Shown piece by piece: positions 10,060-21,800 of a DNA stretch of 60,000 bases (position 1 is the first letter of the stretch; every line of letters begins with the position of its first letter). Both the position numbers and the translations under genes were made by a program. The stretch covers positions 6,636,001 through 6,696,000 of the forward strand of contig NC_079886.1 of assembly GCF_029227915.1 (NCBI RefSeq), given 5' to 3'. The DNA is from Hydractinia symbiolongicarpus. Taxonomy: Eukaryota > Cnidaria > Hydrozoa > Anthoathecata > Hydractiniidae. The notes beneath the pieces are model-generated. The model was not told where the DNA came from. It saw only the letters and a list, made by a program, of their open reading frames with translations, and did no database searches.

Positions 10060-12209
10060 ATGGAAGTTCATCGCCAAAAATTTGAACAATTTGCCCAGCG
10101 TTACACAGGCACTGGTAAAAGACCAACGAGTGGCACAATAACAAGAGAGTTGGGGAAGAAAATTTCCCAGAACTTAAAAAGCAATGAGTCGGACAGTAAA
10201 AAGGGAAGCACGTCGCTTCAGATTATTGACCCAGAAGTTTAAACTGATGAACTGCGAAGAGCTGGGAATGGTGGATATTTTGATTGTGCCTTCACAAGAA
10301 GCTGTAAGTGAAAAATCGTGATTTCAAATTTTTAGTTCGATGTTCAACAATGTAAGTAATTATTATAACCGTTACTTTTTTCAGAAAAACCATACAAGTA
10401 ATCAATCGATACCTGAAGGTTACTTAAGAGTGGCATACGTAGATGAATTCTTTGACATCATACGCTCAATTCACTGTAATGAATTAAAACACGCTGGTGT
10501 GAAAAAGACATTCAAAAAGGTATTAGTGTTTTCTTATCAGAATTAATAACTATATTTACATAAAAAATTGTACCCTAGACAAAATATAAAGATTGATACA
10601 AATAACTACTCAATTCGTATTTTTCCTACTAAGGTTTCAAGTTCATTTTGGGGTATCCCAAGATCGGTTATTGAAGAGTATATCAATCTTTGCGAAACTT
10701 GCCACTTAAAACAGCCACAGAAGACTGTACCGCCAATCAAGCCTATTATATCAAATGGCTTCATGAAACGCTTCCAAGTAAGTAACCACAATCATACCGA
10801 CTGTTTCAAAACAGTCGAAGGTTATCACTGATTCGAACTTTGATAACGATGAAGACATCAACTTTTTCTCCATACCTGTTAAAGAACAAATGAATTACAA
10901 ACGTCATGCTGAACAGCCACATGATGGTATGTACTTTTTCTTCAACTGAACTGAAATTAAAATTGACGTTTTATTATGAATTCTGTGTTTAATCTTTGTT
11001 GTGAATCAATTGTGTAGGCGAAGAGAATACGAATTCGAAGAACGTCACAAATGAAGCACATGTTATTGAAGACGATTGCGAAACTGGTTGTAAGAACTGA
11101 CACGTTTTTAAAAAAAAAATATAAAAACTTACAAGTGGACCTTCATATTAATGAAAAATAATCAATTTTCAAAGAAGAAACATATAGTACATAAAAATAT
11201 TTACCATGAAAACCTTCAACATGGTGCTTTTCCATTCACAAGACAATAAGAAATAGTAACGTCCATACTCAGTTTTTTTATATTTATTTTAATAGTTCTT
11301 GCATATATTACAGCATTGTCAACACTCCAACGACATTGGACTCCACGAACAACAGCTTCTAAAAAGATAAAAAAAACGAGAGAGGAGATGGTTCAACGGT
11401 TTGAGAAAAACCATTGCAGCAAAGTCAATGCTTATGAAGTTGGGGATAATGTCTCTGTTCGAGTCCCTAAAAAAGACCGCAGCAACACTCATGCTTCATG
11501 CATGCCATGTGTGGTTATCAGTGTTTCTGGTGACAAAGAGAGATATTTTCAACTGCTTACACAACATGGCGTATTGCACAATAAATACAGATCTGGGGAT
11601 CTAGAATTTTTCAGGGGAAATTTCAACATGGACCTTAAAAATTCTGATAAGTTCGTCAGCTTGAGGGAAGCAAATCGCCTTCAAAATGTAACAGATAATG
11701 TAGTGAGTCGATGTGGTTGTAAGTCAGGATGCAAAACAAACATATGCAAATGCATCAAAGAAAACGTAAGAACTGTATTGAAGAAGTAACTGGTAAGTCA
11801 GAATATTTTGCCCCTGTTTATTTAATCCTAACTGTATGTGAAGCATTACTAACTTTGTTTTATAGTGATAATTGATTCTGATGAAGAGGAGAACCCACTG
11901 GAGCCGCAATGGAGGGCGTTTTTAACCCGATGCCTTGAAAAAGGTATATTGAAGAAATGCATAGAGAAATCTCTAGACCCACATTGTAATCTGTTGCTTA
12001 ACCAGAAATCATGAGATGTTTTTAAAGTTGCGGCTAATTTTGAGGGATTGAAAAGAACAGAGCCAGAATTCTATATGCAGATTACAAAATATTTAGCAGC
12101 AACTACAAACTCAAAATGGTCAGATATAGTACGTGAATATGTATTGCAAGTTTATGCAGGTGAATTGCCATTTGGACGTGCATATGCTGACATGCTGCAA
12201 TACATTGAA
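10060..12209 (+). pseudogene. Ginger/KRBA2-like integrase gene, broken, catalytic core absent
   Basis: Predicted exons: 10060-10303, 10385-10519, 10634-10777, 10821-10926, 11018-11089, 11314-11792, 11866-12209, all with GT-AG ends except a weak last donor. The start GCCATGG at 10060 is a strong translation context. Exons 2-3 encode an integrase zinc-binding domain: 'SIHCNELKHAG' supplies two histidines and 'LCETCHLKQ' two cysteines. Exon 6 encodes 'YEVGDNVSVRVPKKDRS' and a Cys-rich 'CGCKSGCKTNICKC' tail, as in KRBA2-type proteins and Ginger integrases. The expected DDE integrase core between 'GFMKRFQ' and the acidic linker is missing. Other breaks: a frame change between 10177 and 10230 in exon 1, another near 11770, and a TGA at 12012-12014. 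The last exon has no recognised domain. Confidence 0.75.
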
Positions 12210-12546
12210 GTTAAACTTTTTTCATTGCTTTGTTAGAATATATTCTGGCTGATATTGTGAATATATACAGCACGTTTTATGTTCGGTTTAGACATAGATT
12301 TTTTCAATATGCTAAGGCTGAATCTAGCTTGGCTACCCCAGACCTTTGTTTATATTCATATTATCCGTTTCTTTTAACAATATTATTATTAGTATTTTTT
12401 TTTAATATATATTAGAAATTTCTTTTAGTGTAAGCATAATGTATATATATACATATATTTTAAATTTTATTAATCTCCTTGTTTAAAATTTTCTGGATGA
12501 AGAGCTATGTATATTTGTATATGGATATGCCAGAATATAGTCTTTT

Positions 12547-12573
12547 AATAATAATAATAATAATAATAATAAT
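12547..12573. repeat. (TAA)n microsatellite
   Basis: About nine uninterrupted TAA units inside transposon copy A, downstream of its broken gene. Confidence 0.9.
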
Positions 12574-13296
12574 TATGTTCTTTAACATGGTTTTATCATT
12601 TATCAAAAAGGTGAAGCAGAGAAAATTATCGTACTATACACTCTTTTTAAAAGAAACCATTTTATCAGAACAACAAAGAATTAACATAAAATAACGAGTG
12701 TGAAACCCTTTGTTAGTTCATATTTTTATTGTAAATACTGCTTTATATCGAGAAGAAATGTATCTTTGACTAATGTTTCATGCTAGCTACATTACCCCAT
12801 ACCTAATTTGCGCGAAAAACTTAGCTATATTAAACATCTTCTAGAAGATTTTTTATCAGATTCAAAACCTTCATTTTTATCAGATTACCACGTTCACAGC
12901 TTTGAAATTAGTTCTTTGGAATAAGAGGTGTTTAAAACGATAAAATAAACTTACCCACGTACATAAAGATTCGTCAATGTTTCATTTACAAAAGTCGGAA
13001 GGAAATGCCAATCACAACCTGCCTGCCATTATATCAGCGTTCATAAACCGGTCACCACGACATAATTAGGGCTAAAAAAACATAATCGGACCATGCGTAC
13101 ATAATCCGGCTGTCCCGGTTGTAAACGGGCCGTTTTCGCAATCTGGGCAGAACAGTGTCGTCCACAAAAAGAACATTACTAAGGAAAAGAGTAAGTTGAG
13201 TCGAGCTAGCTAACTACCTAATCCTGTATAACTACAGTCTAGTCTACCATGTTGTATTTATCACTGGAGGGGTTTCCTCTCTATGATCTGGTTCTG

Positions 13297-14041
13297 TGTT
13301 CTGCCCAGATTGGCCGGATGTTTCTTTTGCCCTGGAATATATTGTGGTGACTGGATTATATGAACGCTGATATGCATTATGGATGACCAGACTGTGATTG
13401 GCATTTTCTTCGAACTTTAAAAACTAGGCATAGCCAAAAAAGTCTTGTCGTAATTTTTAGTATAAACTCCTCTAAATAAAATAAATTTCACAAAACTAGA
13501 TTTTGCGGATGAGTGGCTCATTTTTATTTTTTGCAGGAATTGAATTCTGGAATGAGCTAATTAAGAATTATTTTGGTGAAAAATTATGAAACTTGTGAAT
13601 CCCAAAATTTAGTTTCCACAAGAACAACAATAACTTTGCCACCAGGGCTATTTGCTTGTCAGAAGTGTAATGACAAATGATATAAAAGCTGGCCTGGCCC
13701 GATTATGTTCGTTCTACAAGTGAGAAATAATGTAAAAGTGTCACACATCAGCTGGCCTGCCCCGATTATGTTTGTTCTTTAAATAAGGAATAATATAAAA
13801 ATGTTGTACATAAGCTGGTCTTCCTCGGTTATGTTCGTTCTAAAAGATTTTTTAACTGTCATATATAAGTGCTAAATAATATAAAAAAAGTGTCGTACAT
13901 TAGCTGACCTGCCTCGATTATGTTCATTTATATATAAGTGCCAAATAATAAGCCTGCCAGTCCTAAATATGTTGCCCGATTATGTATTTTCTTCCCTGTT
14001 CATAAACAGGGCAAGCTGCCATACATAATCTGGGCAGAACA
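13297..14041 (-). mobile_element. DNA transposon copy B, non-autonomous, inverted relative to copy A
   Basis: The left end (13297-13408, TGTTCTGCCCAGATTGG...) matches the right end of copy A (13001-13154) in reverse complement, for example around TGATTGGCATTT and ATATCAGCGTTCAT. The right end (about 13680-14041) matches the left end of copy A, with four or five diverged array units, and finishes GGGCAGAACA. B is therefore a ~745-bp deletion derivative in opposite orientation, 136 bp from A. The flank GTTC occurs at 14042-14045 and at 13291-13294, which would be a 4-bp TSD if two extra bases (TG) are allowed at the left terminus. The interior encodes nothing recognisable. Confidence 0.75.
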
Positions 14042-14573
14042 GTTCCCTTGTAAACTTACATGGAGCAGTTCGTTCTATATATGTACATATAAACTGGCGA
14101 TTTTATTCTATTATTTTATTCAGAAAATAAAATATAAAAAAAACCTTGTTTTTGACTCATGACAGCCAGTTCCTAGTGGGCTGTTAACGTATACTGTCCA
14201 TATACTACGTGATTTCAATTTCTCACAAATTTTCTCTGTTCAGTGGCAACACTGGATGGTTATGACAAAACGTCACATCTATCTTTTTAAAAAAATTTAA
14301 TCATTGATGTGAAGTATATCTGTCATCTCTAGAAAATTGAAAAATTCCATGAAAAAACAATCAGGTTTCACAACAGGGCAAATCGCCATAAATCACACCA
14401 ATAAAATTGTTAAAAATGATAATAATTTTTTTCAACCTTTAACATGAACACAGAATATGCTATGCTAAGAAAGGTAAACAAAATATACATCACTAACAAT
14501 TCTCAACGTATATACAAAAAAAATTAGGGAATCGCCTTATAAGGTCAAAATCAAAAGCTTTAAACTAGACACA

Positions 14574-14942
14574 TAGATAGATAGATAGATGGATGTGCAT
14601 ATTTTACATGGCTAGCCTCACAAATATCGAGGGATATACCCTGTCTATTATTTCCAGGAGGGGCCATGGCGTAGATGGAGAGTCCTAGAGTATTTAATGC
14701 TCATTTTGAGCTACGCAGACCCAATTAGAGCCCGCGCTCTAATTGGGTCTCCCTCCCTCTCAACTCCCGGCAACATCCAACGGCCCACACAGTGTGCCAT
14801 CTTCCCAATTTCCCTCACATGGCTTGGGTTAACCCGGGGCTATGGTAACATTCACTCGCCCATGTTGAATCGCCGTCAAGAGGAATCGAACCCCGGTCTC
14901 CCGCACAGAGTACGAGAGCTATAACCACTAATCTACGGCGCC
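14574..14942 (-). mobile_element. Full-length tRNA-derived SINE, minus strand
   Basis: Same family as 6478-6834, read in reverse complement. The tRNA-like head is at 14875-14942, with B-box GGGTTCGATTCC closer to consensus than in the + copy. The body is shared, and a (TAGA)n run at 14574-14592 forms the tail. A ~20-bp extra segment in the middle repeats ACCCAATTAGAG-type sequence. The short + strand frame over it (14697-14924) is incidental. Confidence 0.88.
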
Positions 14943-15339
14943 ACATGAAGATGTACTGGTGCTCTCACTTTTGTAACACACATTTAACACTAAGATTGGC
15001 TTGCAACCTTGACTATTAAAGTTGTTATTTATAGCAGCCAGGTAAGCACCCATAATCATCTGATTGTGCTCACAATGTACTCCAACAAAAGACTGTTCAA
15101 CAGTTCCATGTTTGTTGTATGGACGACATCTATCAAGTATCCAATGTCATTTTTAAAGATTTGTCACATACAATGCCACCAAATACTGATGGGCTGGTGA
15201 ACCTTCTGTGAACCAATTCTTTGTTCTCTGCTATTCCTTTGTCATCAGATTATTTAAGCTTTCAATCAGGCCATAACGTAAATAATGCAGGATGGCCATG
15301 GTAGTATTTTATAAGGACAGACTTGATACAGAGGAAGTT

Positions 15340-15460
15340 GAGTTTAGATCTAACACAGTCTAGGTTAGATTGGAAGAGGGTCATTAATATACCCTGTCCA
15401 ACCCATGCTAGCATGGAAAACGGACGTTAGGCCGAGAATGATGATGAATGATGATTGAAT
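15340..15460 (+). mobile_element. LINE-type 3' end with ATG-rich tail
   Basis: The sequence CCCATGCTAGCATGGAAAAC, then GGACGTTAGGCCG and an ATGATGATGAATGATGAT tail, is the kind of 3' terminus seen on some invertebrate non-LTR retrotransposons and on SINEs that borrow it. No coding sequence is attached, so it is probably a 5'-truncated copy. Recognition is from memory of such tails. Confidence 0.5.
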
Positions 15461-15775
15461 TTGGTAAATAGTCATCCATCTCTTATAATAATACAGAGAG
15501 TTTGTCTATAACAGGCAAAGTGAATGTGTTTATTTTTCTTTGATGTAGCTGAAAAACTTATGTCTCAAATGTTAAATTATCTGACGATAAGGCACGACAT
15601 CAATATTACTATTTCAACGTTAATATCTTTAAATTAATGAGTCCATTACAATACACTTAAAAATTTGAGGCCAAATAACTTGGAAACGAGGTGGTACCGT
15701 CAGTCAGTTTTCACCGCATAACAAAACAATTTGGGTAAGTTTCCCAAACCTGGGTTCCGGAATCTGTTTCAAAAC

Positions 15776-16110
15776 CTTCAAACCCTAATATCTCTGCAAG
15801 CATTTGTCAAAGATACATGATTCTATATATATTATCTTGATCAGCGTTTTAGGATCTATACCTTGAAAGCAACAGCTATACAAATTTAAAAAGTAAAATT
15901 TTTGAGTGTTGACTGGTCTTTGCTGACGTCAGCAAAATTTTTGAACCCTTATATCTCATTAACCGTTAATCAAAAGCACATGATCTTCTACATTTTCTAG
16001 ATCAGTGCTTTAAGCTCTACACAATAGAGGCTATGTAAAAACAAGGTTATAAATTATTTTTAATTGGGGATGGGTTACTGACTTCATCAAAATTCAAACA
16101 ACACTTCTTT
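15776..16110 (+). repeat. Dispersed repeat, two diverged units
   Basis: Two units about 165 bp apart share ATATCTC, a short gap, CATGATTCT/CATGATCTTC, TACATTTT or similar, TAGATCAG/TTGATCAG and a following GCTTT. Each ends near a TGACGTCA or TGACTTCATCAAAA segment. The same core recurs at 16808-16990 and, on the minus strand, in dynein introns near 27345-27450 and 32285-32400. Confidence 0.6.
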
Positions 16111-16669
16111 TTCATTTTTATCCTGCCTTAGTGGATTTTTCCACGGGCTTCATCAACTCCTTTAATTTTTTAGATAAACTTTTGAGAATGAAGAAATCCG
16201 CAAATTTTTATGAGATAAACTTTCGAGAACAAGAATTTTTCAGTTAGAAAAAACTTCAAAATTCTTAGCATAATTGAAATTGTTATAAATTTTCTTTCTT
16301 GAAATAAGATTTCTAAGTATTTTGTGTGTTTTTTGGTGAAAAATGCTAAAATAGCAAGATAAACTTTCGCTAAAATGCCGAAAAATTGCGAATTCGCGAA
16401 AGTTCCTCCAATTGAAGTAGTTTATATAATAATACGCAACTTCTGTGTGTCTGTCTAATATATATTTTTAAACACGTTCCTTTCACTTTTGCAAAATGAA
16501 TTTAATTTTCTTTAACAAGGTATGTAAAACATCACCTATGAAATTGTTCTGTATTTTATCAAACTTTTACATTACAACAATTTTGGCAGCAAAGTAAAGT
16601 ATATAAAGATTAGTGAAGCCTTATATTGCACTTTTATAAGTTTGAGGCTATAAATAGGTTGAAAAAAGG

Positions 16670-16990
16670 GAACGTTTTGAAGCTCCCATACCTCCCATAC
16701 CTCCTTAACTGCTAATCAGAGCTTCAAACTTTGATTAAAGGGGCAAAGTTAAGCAAATTTCTAAAAATATTTTTTACGTACTTTATTGGGTTTTAGCCGA
16801 CTCAGTAAAATTTCAAATGCTGATATCTCCTTTACCGTTTGTGAAACGCATGATCCTATACATTATTTTTATCAGATCTCAACAAAAGATTCTACAGGTT
16901 AACAAATCTCTAAAAATAATTTTTATGTATGTATATGAATGGGACGTTGCTGATGTCATAAAAATTCAAGTGAATTTTTTCTCAGACTTA
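16670..16990 (+). repeat. Dispersed repeat, two further diverged units
   Basis: This holds the same family as 15776-16110. One unit (from about 16800) is clear: GATATCTCCTTTACCG, CGCATGATCCTATACATT, TCAGATCTC and GCTGATGTCATAAAAATTC. An older unit lies just before it (16680-16800, CCTTAACTGCTAATCAGAGC). Confidence 0.5.
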
Positions 16991-17103
16991 ACAACTAGTC
17001 TTTGTTAATAAAAAAAGATAATTTTCAGGCGATATTGATTCGATATGAGTAAGAAAAAGTTGTTATGATTAAAACGGATCCTAGATAAGGAGAACATGAC
17101 CAT

Positions 17104-17400
17104 ACGTTAAGAAGCATCAAAACGGGATCATATAAAGTGAAGACATAGCTGGATGATTTATAAAGCATCAAAACGGGAATGTAGAAGGCAACAACGTTGC
17201 CATGGGTTGCTTAAAAACCATCAAAATGGCATCATAGAAAGCAAAACATTAACATAGATTGCTTAAAAACAGTCAAAAGAGGGATTGTAAAGGTGAAAAC
17301 ATTGCTGTAGATTGTTCAAAAAACATCAGAATGGGATCGTAGAAAGCAAAACATGTTGTACATGGTTAAAACACGATCAAAAACGTTCCCATGGGTCTTT
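17104..17400. repeat. Minisatellite of ~53-bp units
   Basis: Five to six diverged units each contain CATCAAAA, GGGAT or GGCAT, TAGAAAGCAAAACAT or similar, and a following ...TTGCTTAAAAA. Starts fall near 17104, 17160, 17212, 17264, 17317 and 17369. No coding frame is conserved. Confidence 0.7.
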
Positions 17401-18833
17401 ATAAACCTTTGAGACATGTAATATCTCTTTGTATAAATATTTACTTCAGCTATCAGACAAGAAAGTCAACGCTGAGAAAGTAACTAGTTCAGACGCTTGG
17501 TTCTGATGTTTAGGGTTTGCGAATTTAAACGTTTCCCACTTGCCTCCAACAAAAATAATGACGAAAATTATGACTTAAAGAAACAAACAAATAGTGCTAA
17601 GATATACCTTTTTACAGTACTGTAGAACCACAATAGTAAGTACACACTTTTTTTAAGAACTAGTTAAAATCTGTTTCGCAGGTGATTGTTCTTATTTTTG
17701 GAGCATTTTTCAGCCCAATAGTAAAAACATAACTTCCAACCTCATTCTCATCGCTTGTTGTTTCTTTTTCCATATGTGGACAAAGAGATCTTCATCTTGC
17801 CATCCCAATATGAATAAAAAGACACTGAGTACTGGAATCGAGGCTGTATACCTTCAAAATGTAGCCTTATTTTGTTTTTAATTTATGGAATGGGTTTATG
17901 AACAGTGCTGTTTTATCAATCTGAATATTACTTTGCAGTCACTATATGAGAAAAGAAATGACCAGAAGTGAAAACAATATTTATTTAGAGAGAATTATAA
18001 GAGAATTCTTTTGCATTTTTTTGTACAAAATGCACTTGACATGAGAGGACAAACGAAATCTCAAGCCATAATGTTACTTCCACTGAAACTACAGAACCAC
18101 AGCTTTACATGATTAATTCTAACATTCCTCAGTCTCATGATAAAGACAATGTTTTCTTGGTTAATTTTAGCCTACTCAATATCCTCTATTAAGTATTCTA
18201 AGTCTGACACAGCAAAATAGGAAATTATTGGGAATTATTGGGAATTATTGTGTAGATCAGGCTCTGGGAAGGACGGTAGAGCAAGATTATTATTTAATTA
18301 TTTTAAAGAAGGATTAAACTATAACGTATAGTGAACACTGCAATCAAACGTAAATGTTGTAAACAATTGTGACCATTGTGATGCTAACATAATGATCGCA
18401 ATCCTCTTGTAAATTTCTTACTATATTCAGGAAGATTATGATATCATCGTGGCTTGAGCCTATTGCACCAAAGTTAAGTGTCACAAAGCCAGTACTGTAT
18501 TCTAAGATTGATATTTTAATTTTTTGTTTTATTGTATTCATTCATTCAGTGGATATGTATTTGTTCACATCCCTCTAAGCGTATGTCACATGCTGATACA
18601 ATTTGAACCTAAAAAATCTTGAGAACTGAAGTAAAAAAAATACACTTAGTATTCATTTATGATACATTGTTAAAAAATTATTTTACGTTATTATTATTAT
18701 ACATTATTTTACACTTCTCTGTCTTAGGGTATGTGTATATTTTTGTATTTATATATAATGCTATAAGATACCTCATATTTCTTTTAGTATGAACTATACA
18801 TGGCACCAAGTTTGGAATAATGCATAATGTTAG
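17401..18833. other. Upstream flank of the dynein-like gene
   Basis: No gene seen. An in-frame TAG at 18831-18833 lies just before the first ATG of the large gene. The stretch presumably holds its 5' UTR and promoter, and may hold a non-coding first exon, since the sequence TTAG at 18830-18833 could serve as an acceptor. I see no clear TATA box or initiator. Confidence 0.4.
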
Positions 18834-18839
18834 GATGCT

Positions 18840-21800
18840 ATGGCAATGCTTTATGAAGAACAAACTACAGACCAAACTAGTGGATGTACTTCGCAACGGC
18901 AGCTTGGCAGTCTTCTTTCAACTCCATTAAAACAAAACGAAAACCTACATGAAGATCTAAATATAAATTATTTGAAAGATACCTTTGTAAAATCTTGTAT
19001 TCAAGCCTTGCAGTCTGAGATATTTGGACCATGGATACATTTGACAGAAGTGTTAAATTTAATTAAGCCGGTGTCTCGTGTTCTTCTTACATCAAAACAA
19101 GTTGTTTATTATGTACATCGCATTTATAACTATTGTAAACAACATGAAGACGTCAATGAATTAAACATCGTTCCCTTACTAACAGAAGTATTTGTAGATG
19201 TTAATTTTACCATCTCAAATTTTAAATCTATTGATGCAATAAACTCTCAGGGGAGTGATACATTAACAAAAGATGCTCCATTACTGCCTGAAATTTCAGA
19301 ATCAAGAGTGCGCGTTCATAAAGATGCTTATTTTTCAGGTTCAGATCCAACGGCACTGTTTGCAATACTCCCAGATGATCTCAGGGAAAGAATATATGAA
19401 CCAAGGTCTTTGAACATTACTGATTTGCAAAAATACCTTCCACAGGTTGTCTCTGATATAACAAAACTGGAAAGCACATGGGATAATGCACTAGGCTTAA
19501 CCCTTATCAGCTTAAACACTAATATTCCACAAACTATTCTCCCAGACATTTCTACAATAGAGAGTACAGTTTCACACTCCACATTGCGTGAAGAAAAACG
19601 AAAGATAAAAAAAATAGTAGCACCTAAAACTGGACGTGAGGTTGTTGAAAGTTTGGTAAAATCAACAAATGAAAACGTAATTAAGATCTGGTATTTAAAC
19701 TTTATCCCCACAAAATTATATGAACCATATAGTTTGGTTGTTGCTTCAAAAAAAACAGTAAAGAAAGAACATGCTGTCATTTCCATATTTGGTGTATTGT
19801 ATGTAAATTTAAATGGATATTCAGAGCTAACCCCACTTGGTCAGTGGTATATGGAAGCAGTGTTGTTCCACAATATTCGGCATATCAGTTTTTTTAGAAA
19901 TTTCCTGTTGATAAAAGTATTTCAAATGTGGAGAAGAAATATTAAATATCAACAGTTTTGTAAAATTCAAAAAAAGATTCGGCTTTCCACATTGTTGAAC
20001 ATACCATCAGTTCCAACTAGTTTGTTAAAAGTCAAGCAGCTTTTACTTCAATTGGAAAAACTTTCTTTTTTTCCAAATTTTGAAGAAGGTGGGGTCAGTG
20101 TTAATGTGTTTCGAAAAAGACTAAAAGATCAATTTGACAGTTGTTGTAAATATATCCTCAAATTATTCAATATTTCTGAAGAAATTATTAAATCATGTCA
20201 TAGTGATTGTCAAAATTATAATGCTTATTGTCAAGCACAACTTAAGTGTGCTGACAGGAGTGCAAAAGAATCCATGACTATAACCAGAAAACGACAGGAT
20301 TTTCAAACTAAAAACAAGAAAACAGCCCAGTATAACTTGGATCGTTTCCATCTATTTCAGAAACTCGTTTACTCTATGATATTCTCCAGGTTAACTTGCA
20401 TTTTGAGTACACAGTTCCAATGTTTCGTTAACCGTGATTTGCTACAAAATAAAAAGGGATGTTTGTATATTACAACTGTTGTTACAAATTTAAAACAAGT
20501 AAGTTTCCAGCCAGAAGTAGAGCAGCTGCACCAATTAATCATTGAAGCATTTAAAAATGTTTTACTTGAATTGCAAGCAACAATAAATAATCAGTTCCAT
20601 TCAGAGGAAGTGATAAAATGTGAAGAGAAGCACAAGGAAAATGATGCTAGGCTGAAAGTTGATGAGATATTACAAATTCTAGACGAAAGAAGTGACTCTA
20701 CATTGACAAGTTCCAATGCGAAACACATAGATGTTCAATTTCACAACATTGTTGAGGTTATATTGGCACAGTGAGTGGATATATATTACAGTAGACTCTA
20801 TATTTTAAACTAGCAGGGGGGACAACAAATTCATTCAAATTATGGAGAGTTGGAATAGTAGGAAGTTGAAAAGTAAAAGTGTAAAACATTTTTTTTTAAT
20901 TCTGACCTATTTTTTAGACTCTAGTCAAAAAGGGATCATCCCTTTTTTAAACAAATGAAAATACATTCTGCTGTACTGAAACTCTAAACATCTATTTCTT
21001 TGAAAAAATGAAATTCAACATTTGAATCTGTGTTCAAAAGCCTCAGTATACACAATTAACTTTTTAAAGATGTTCGAATAATTAAGAGAAGAAACGCCAA
21101 GGGACAGAAAAATCATTCAAAATATGGAATTTTTTGAATATTAGTTCTTGGAATAATAGGAAGCGACTTAAAAGAGTTTCTTATGAAATTTTCATAGTGC
21201 CAAAGAAATTTTTGAATTAAGGAGGTGTTTCAATAATAGGAAGTCAAACAAGTCTACTGTAGTAATATTTTTTTATTAATAGCAATCATACTTAAAGACC
21301 TTACAGTATCCTTAACCCTATTCGGTCCAGGGTTTTTCGAACATACTATGACCGGGGGGGGGGGGGGGGGGGGCGGATTCCGCCCCCCCTCAATAACTTT
21401 TCATAGGGTTTATCAAATTGAATCAAACTTGGCACACTTATAGTACGTCATAAAAGGAACAAAATGGCGCCAAAAAAAATTTGCTTGTGTCAGCACATTT
21501 TCTGTGACGTCATCAAAAGCTTAAAAAATTTTAAAAATGCCACTATCTGCTTAAAATATAATTACTTTTGTTCTAGAGCGAATTTTTACATTCTGTTTGA
21601 AGTTTCTGAAAGCTAAATAAAAGTTATTTAACATATCTTCCGGTTTTTACATGGATCGGATAAAAAATTGCCAAAAAATGCCCGAAAATCCGTTTTTTTT
21701 CCGATTTTCGGGTAAAATCCCACAAAATCGGGAAATCGGATTAGTCACGTGTTCAAATTATTCAAAATGATTCTTCTTAATGAAACAAAGTTGTGTTGCA

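Larger units (their letters stand above)
9131..13154 (+). mobile_element. DNA transposon copy A, Ginger-like, 4-bp TSD
   Basis: The element starts TGTTCTGCCC at 9131 and ends GGGCAGAACA at 13154. It is flanked on both sides by GTGT (9127-9130 and 13155-13158), which I read as a 4-bp target-site duplication. The left end holds a tandem array (9219-9889). The right end (13001-13154) is different and non-repetitive apart from the shared outer ~12 bases. Inside lies a broken multi-exon gene with an integrase-type zinc-binding domain and a KRBA2-like C-terminal part. Ginger elements are known cut-and-paste transposons whose integrases resemble those of Gypsy retroelements. The assignment rests on the protein; the termini beginning TGT and the short TSD agree with what I recall of the group. 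The gene is broken, so this copy is non-autonomous. Confidence 0.8.

Noticed and set aside
14697-14924. 75-codon + strand frame
   Set aside because: Lies entirely over the reverse complement of a tRNA-derived SINE.
19328-19786. 152-codon minus-strand frame
   Set aside because: Antisense shadow of dynein exon 1, which has the homology.
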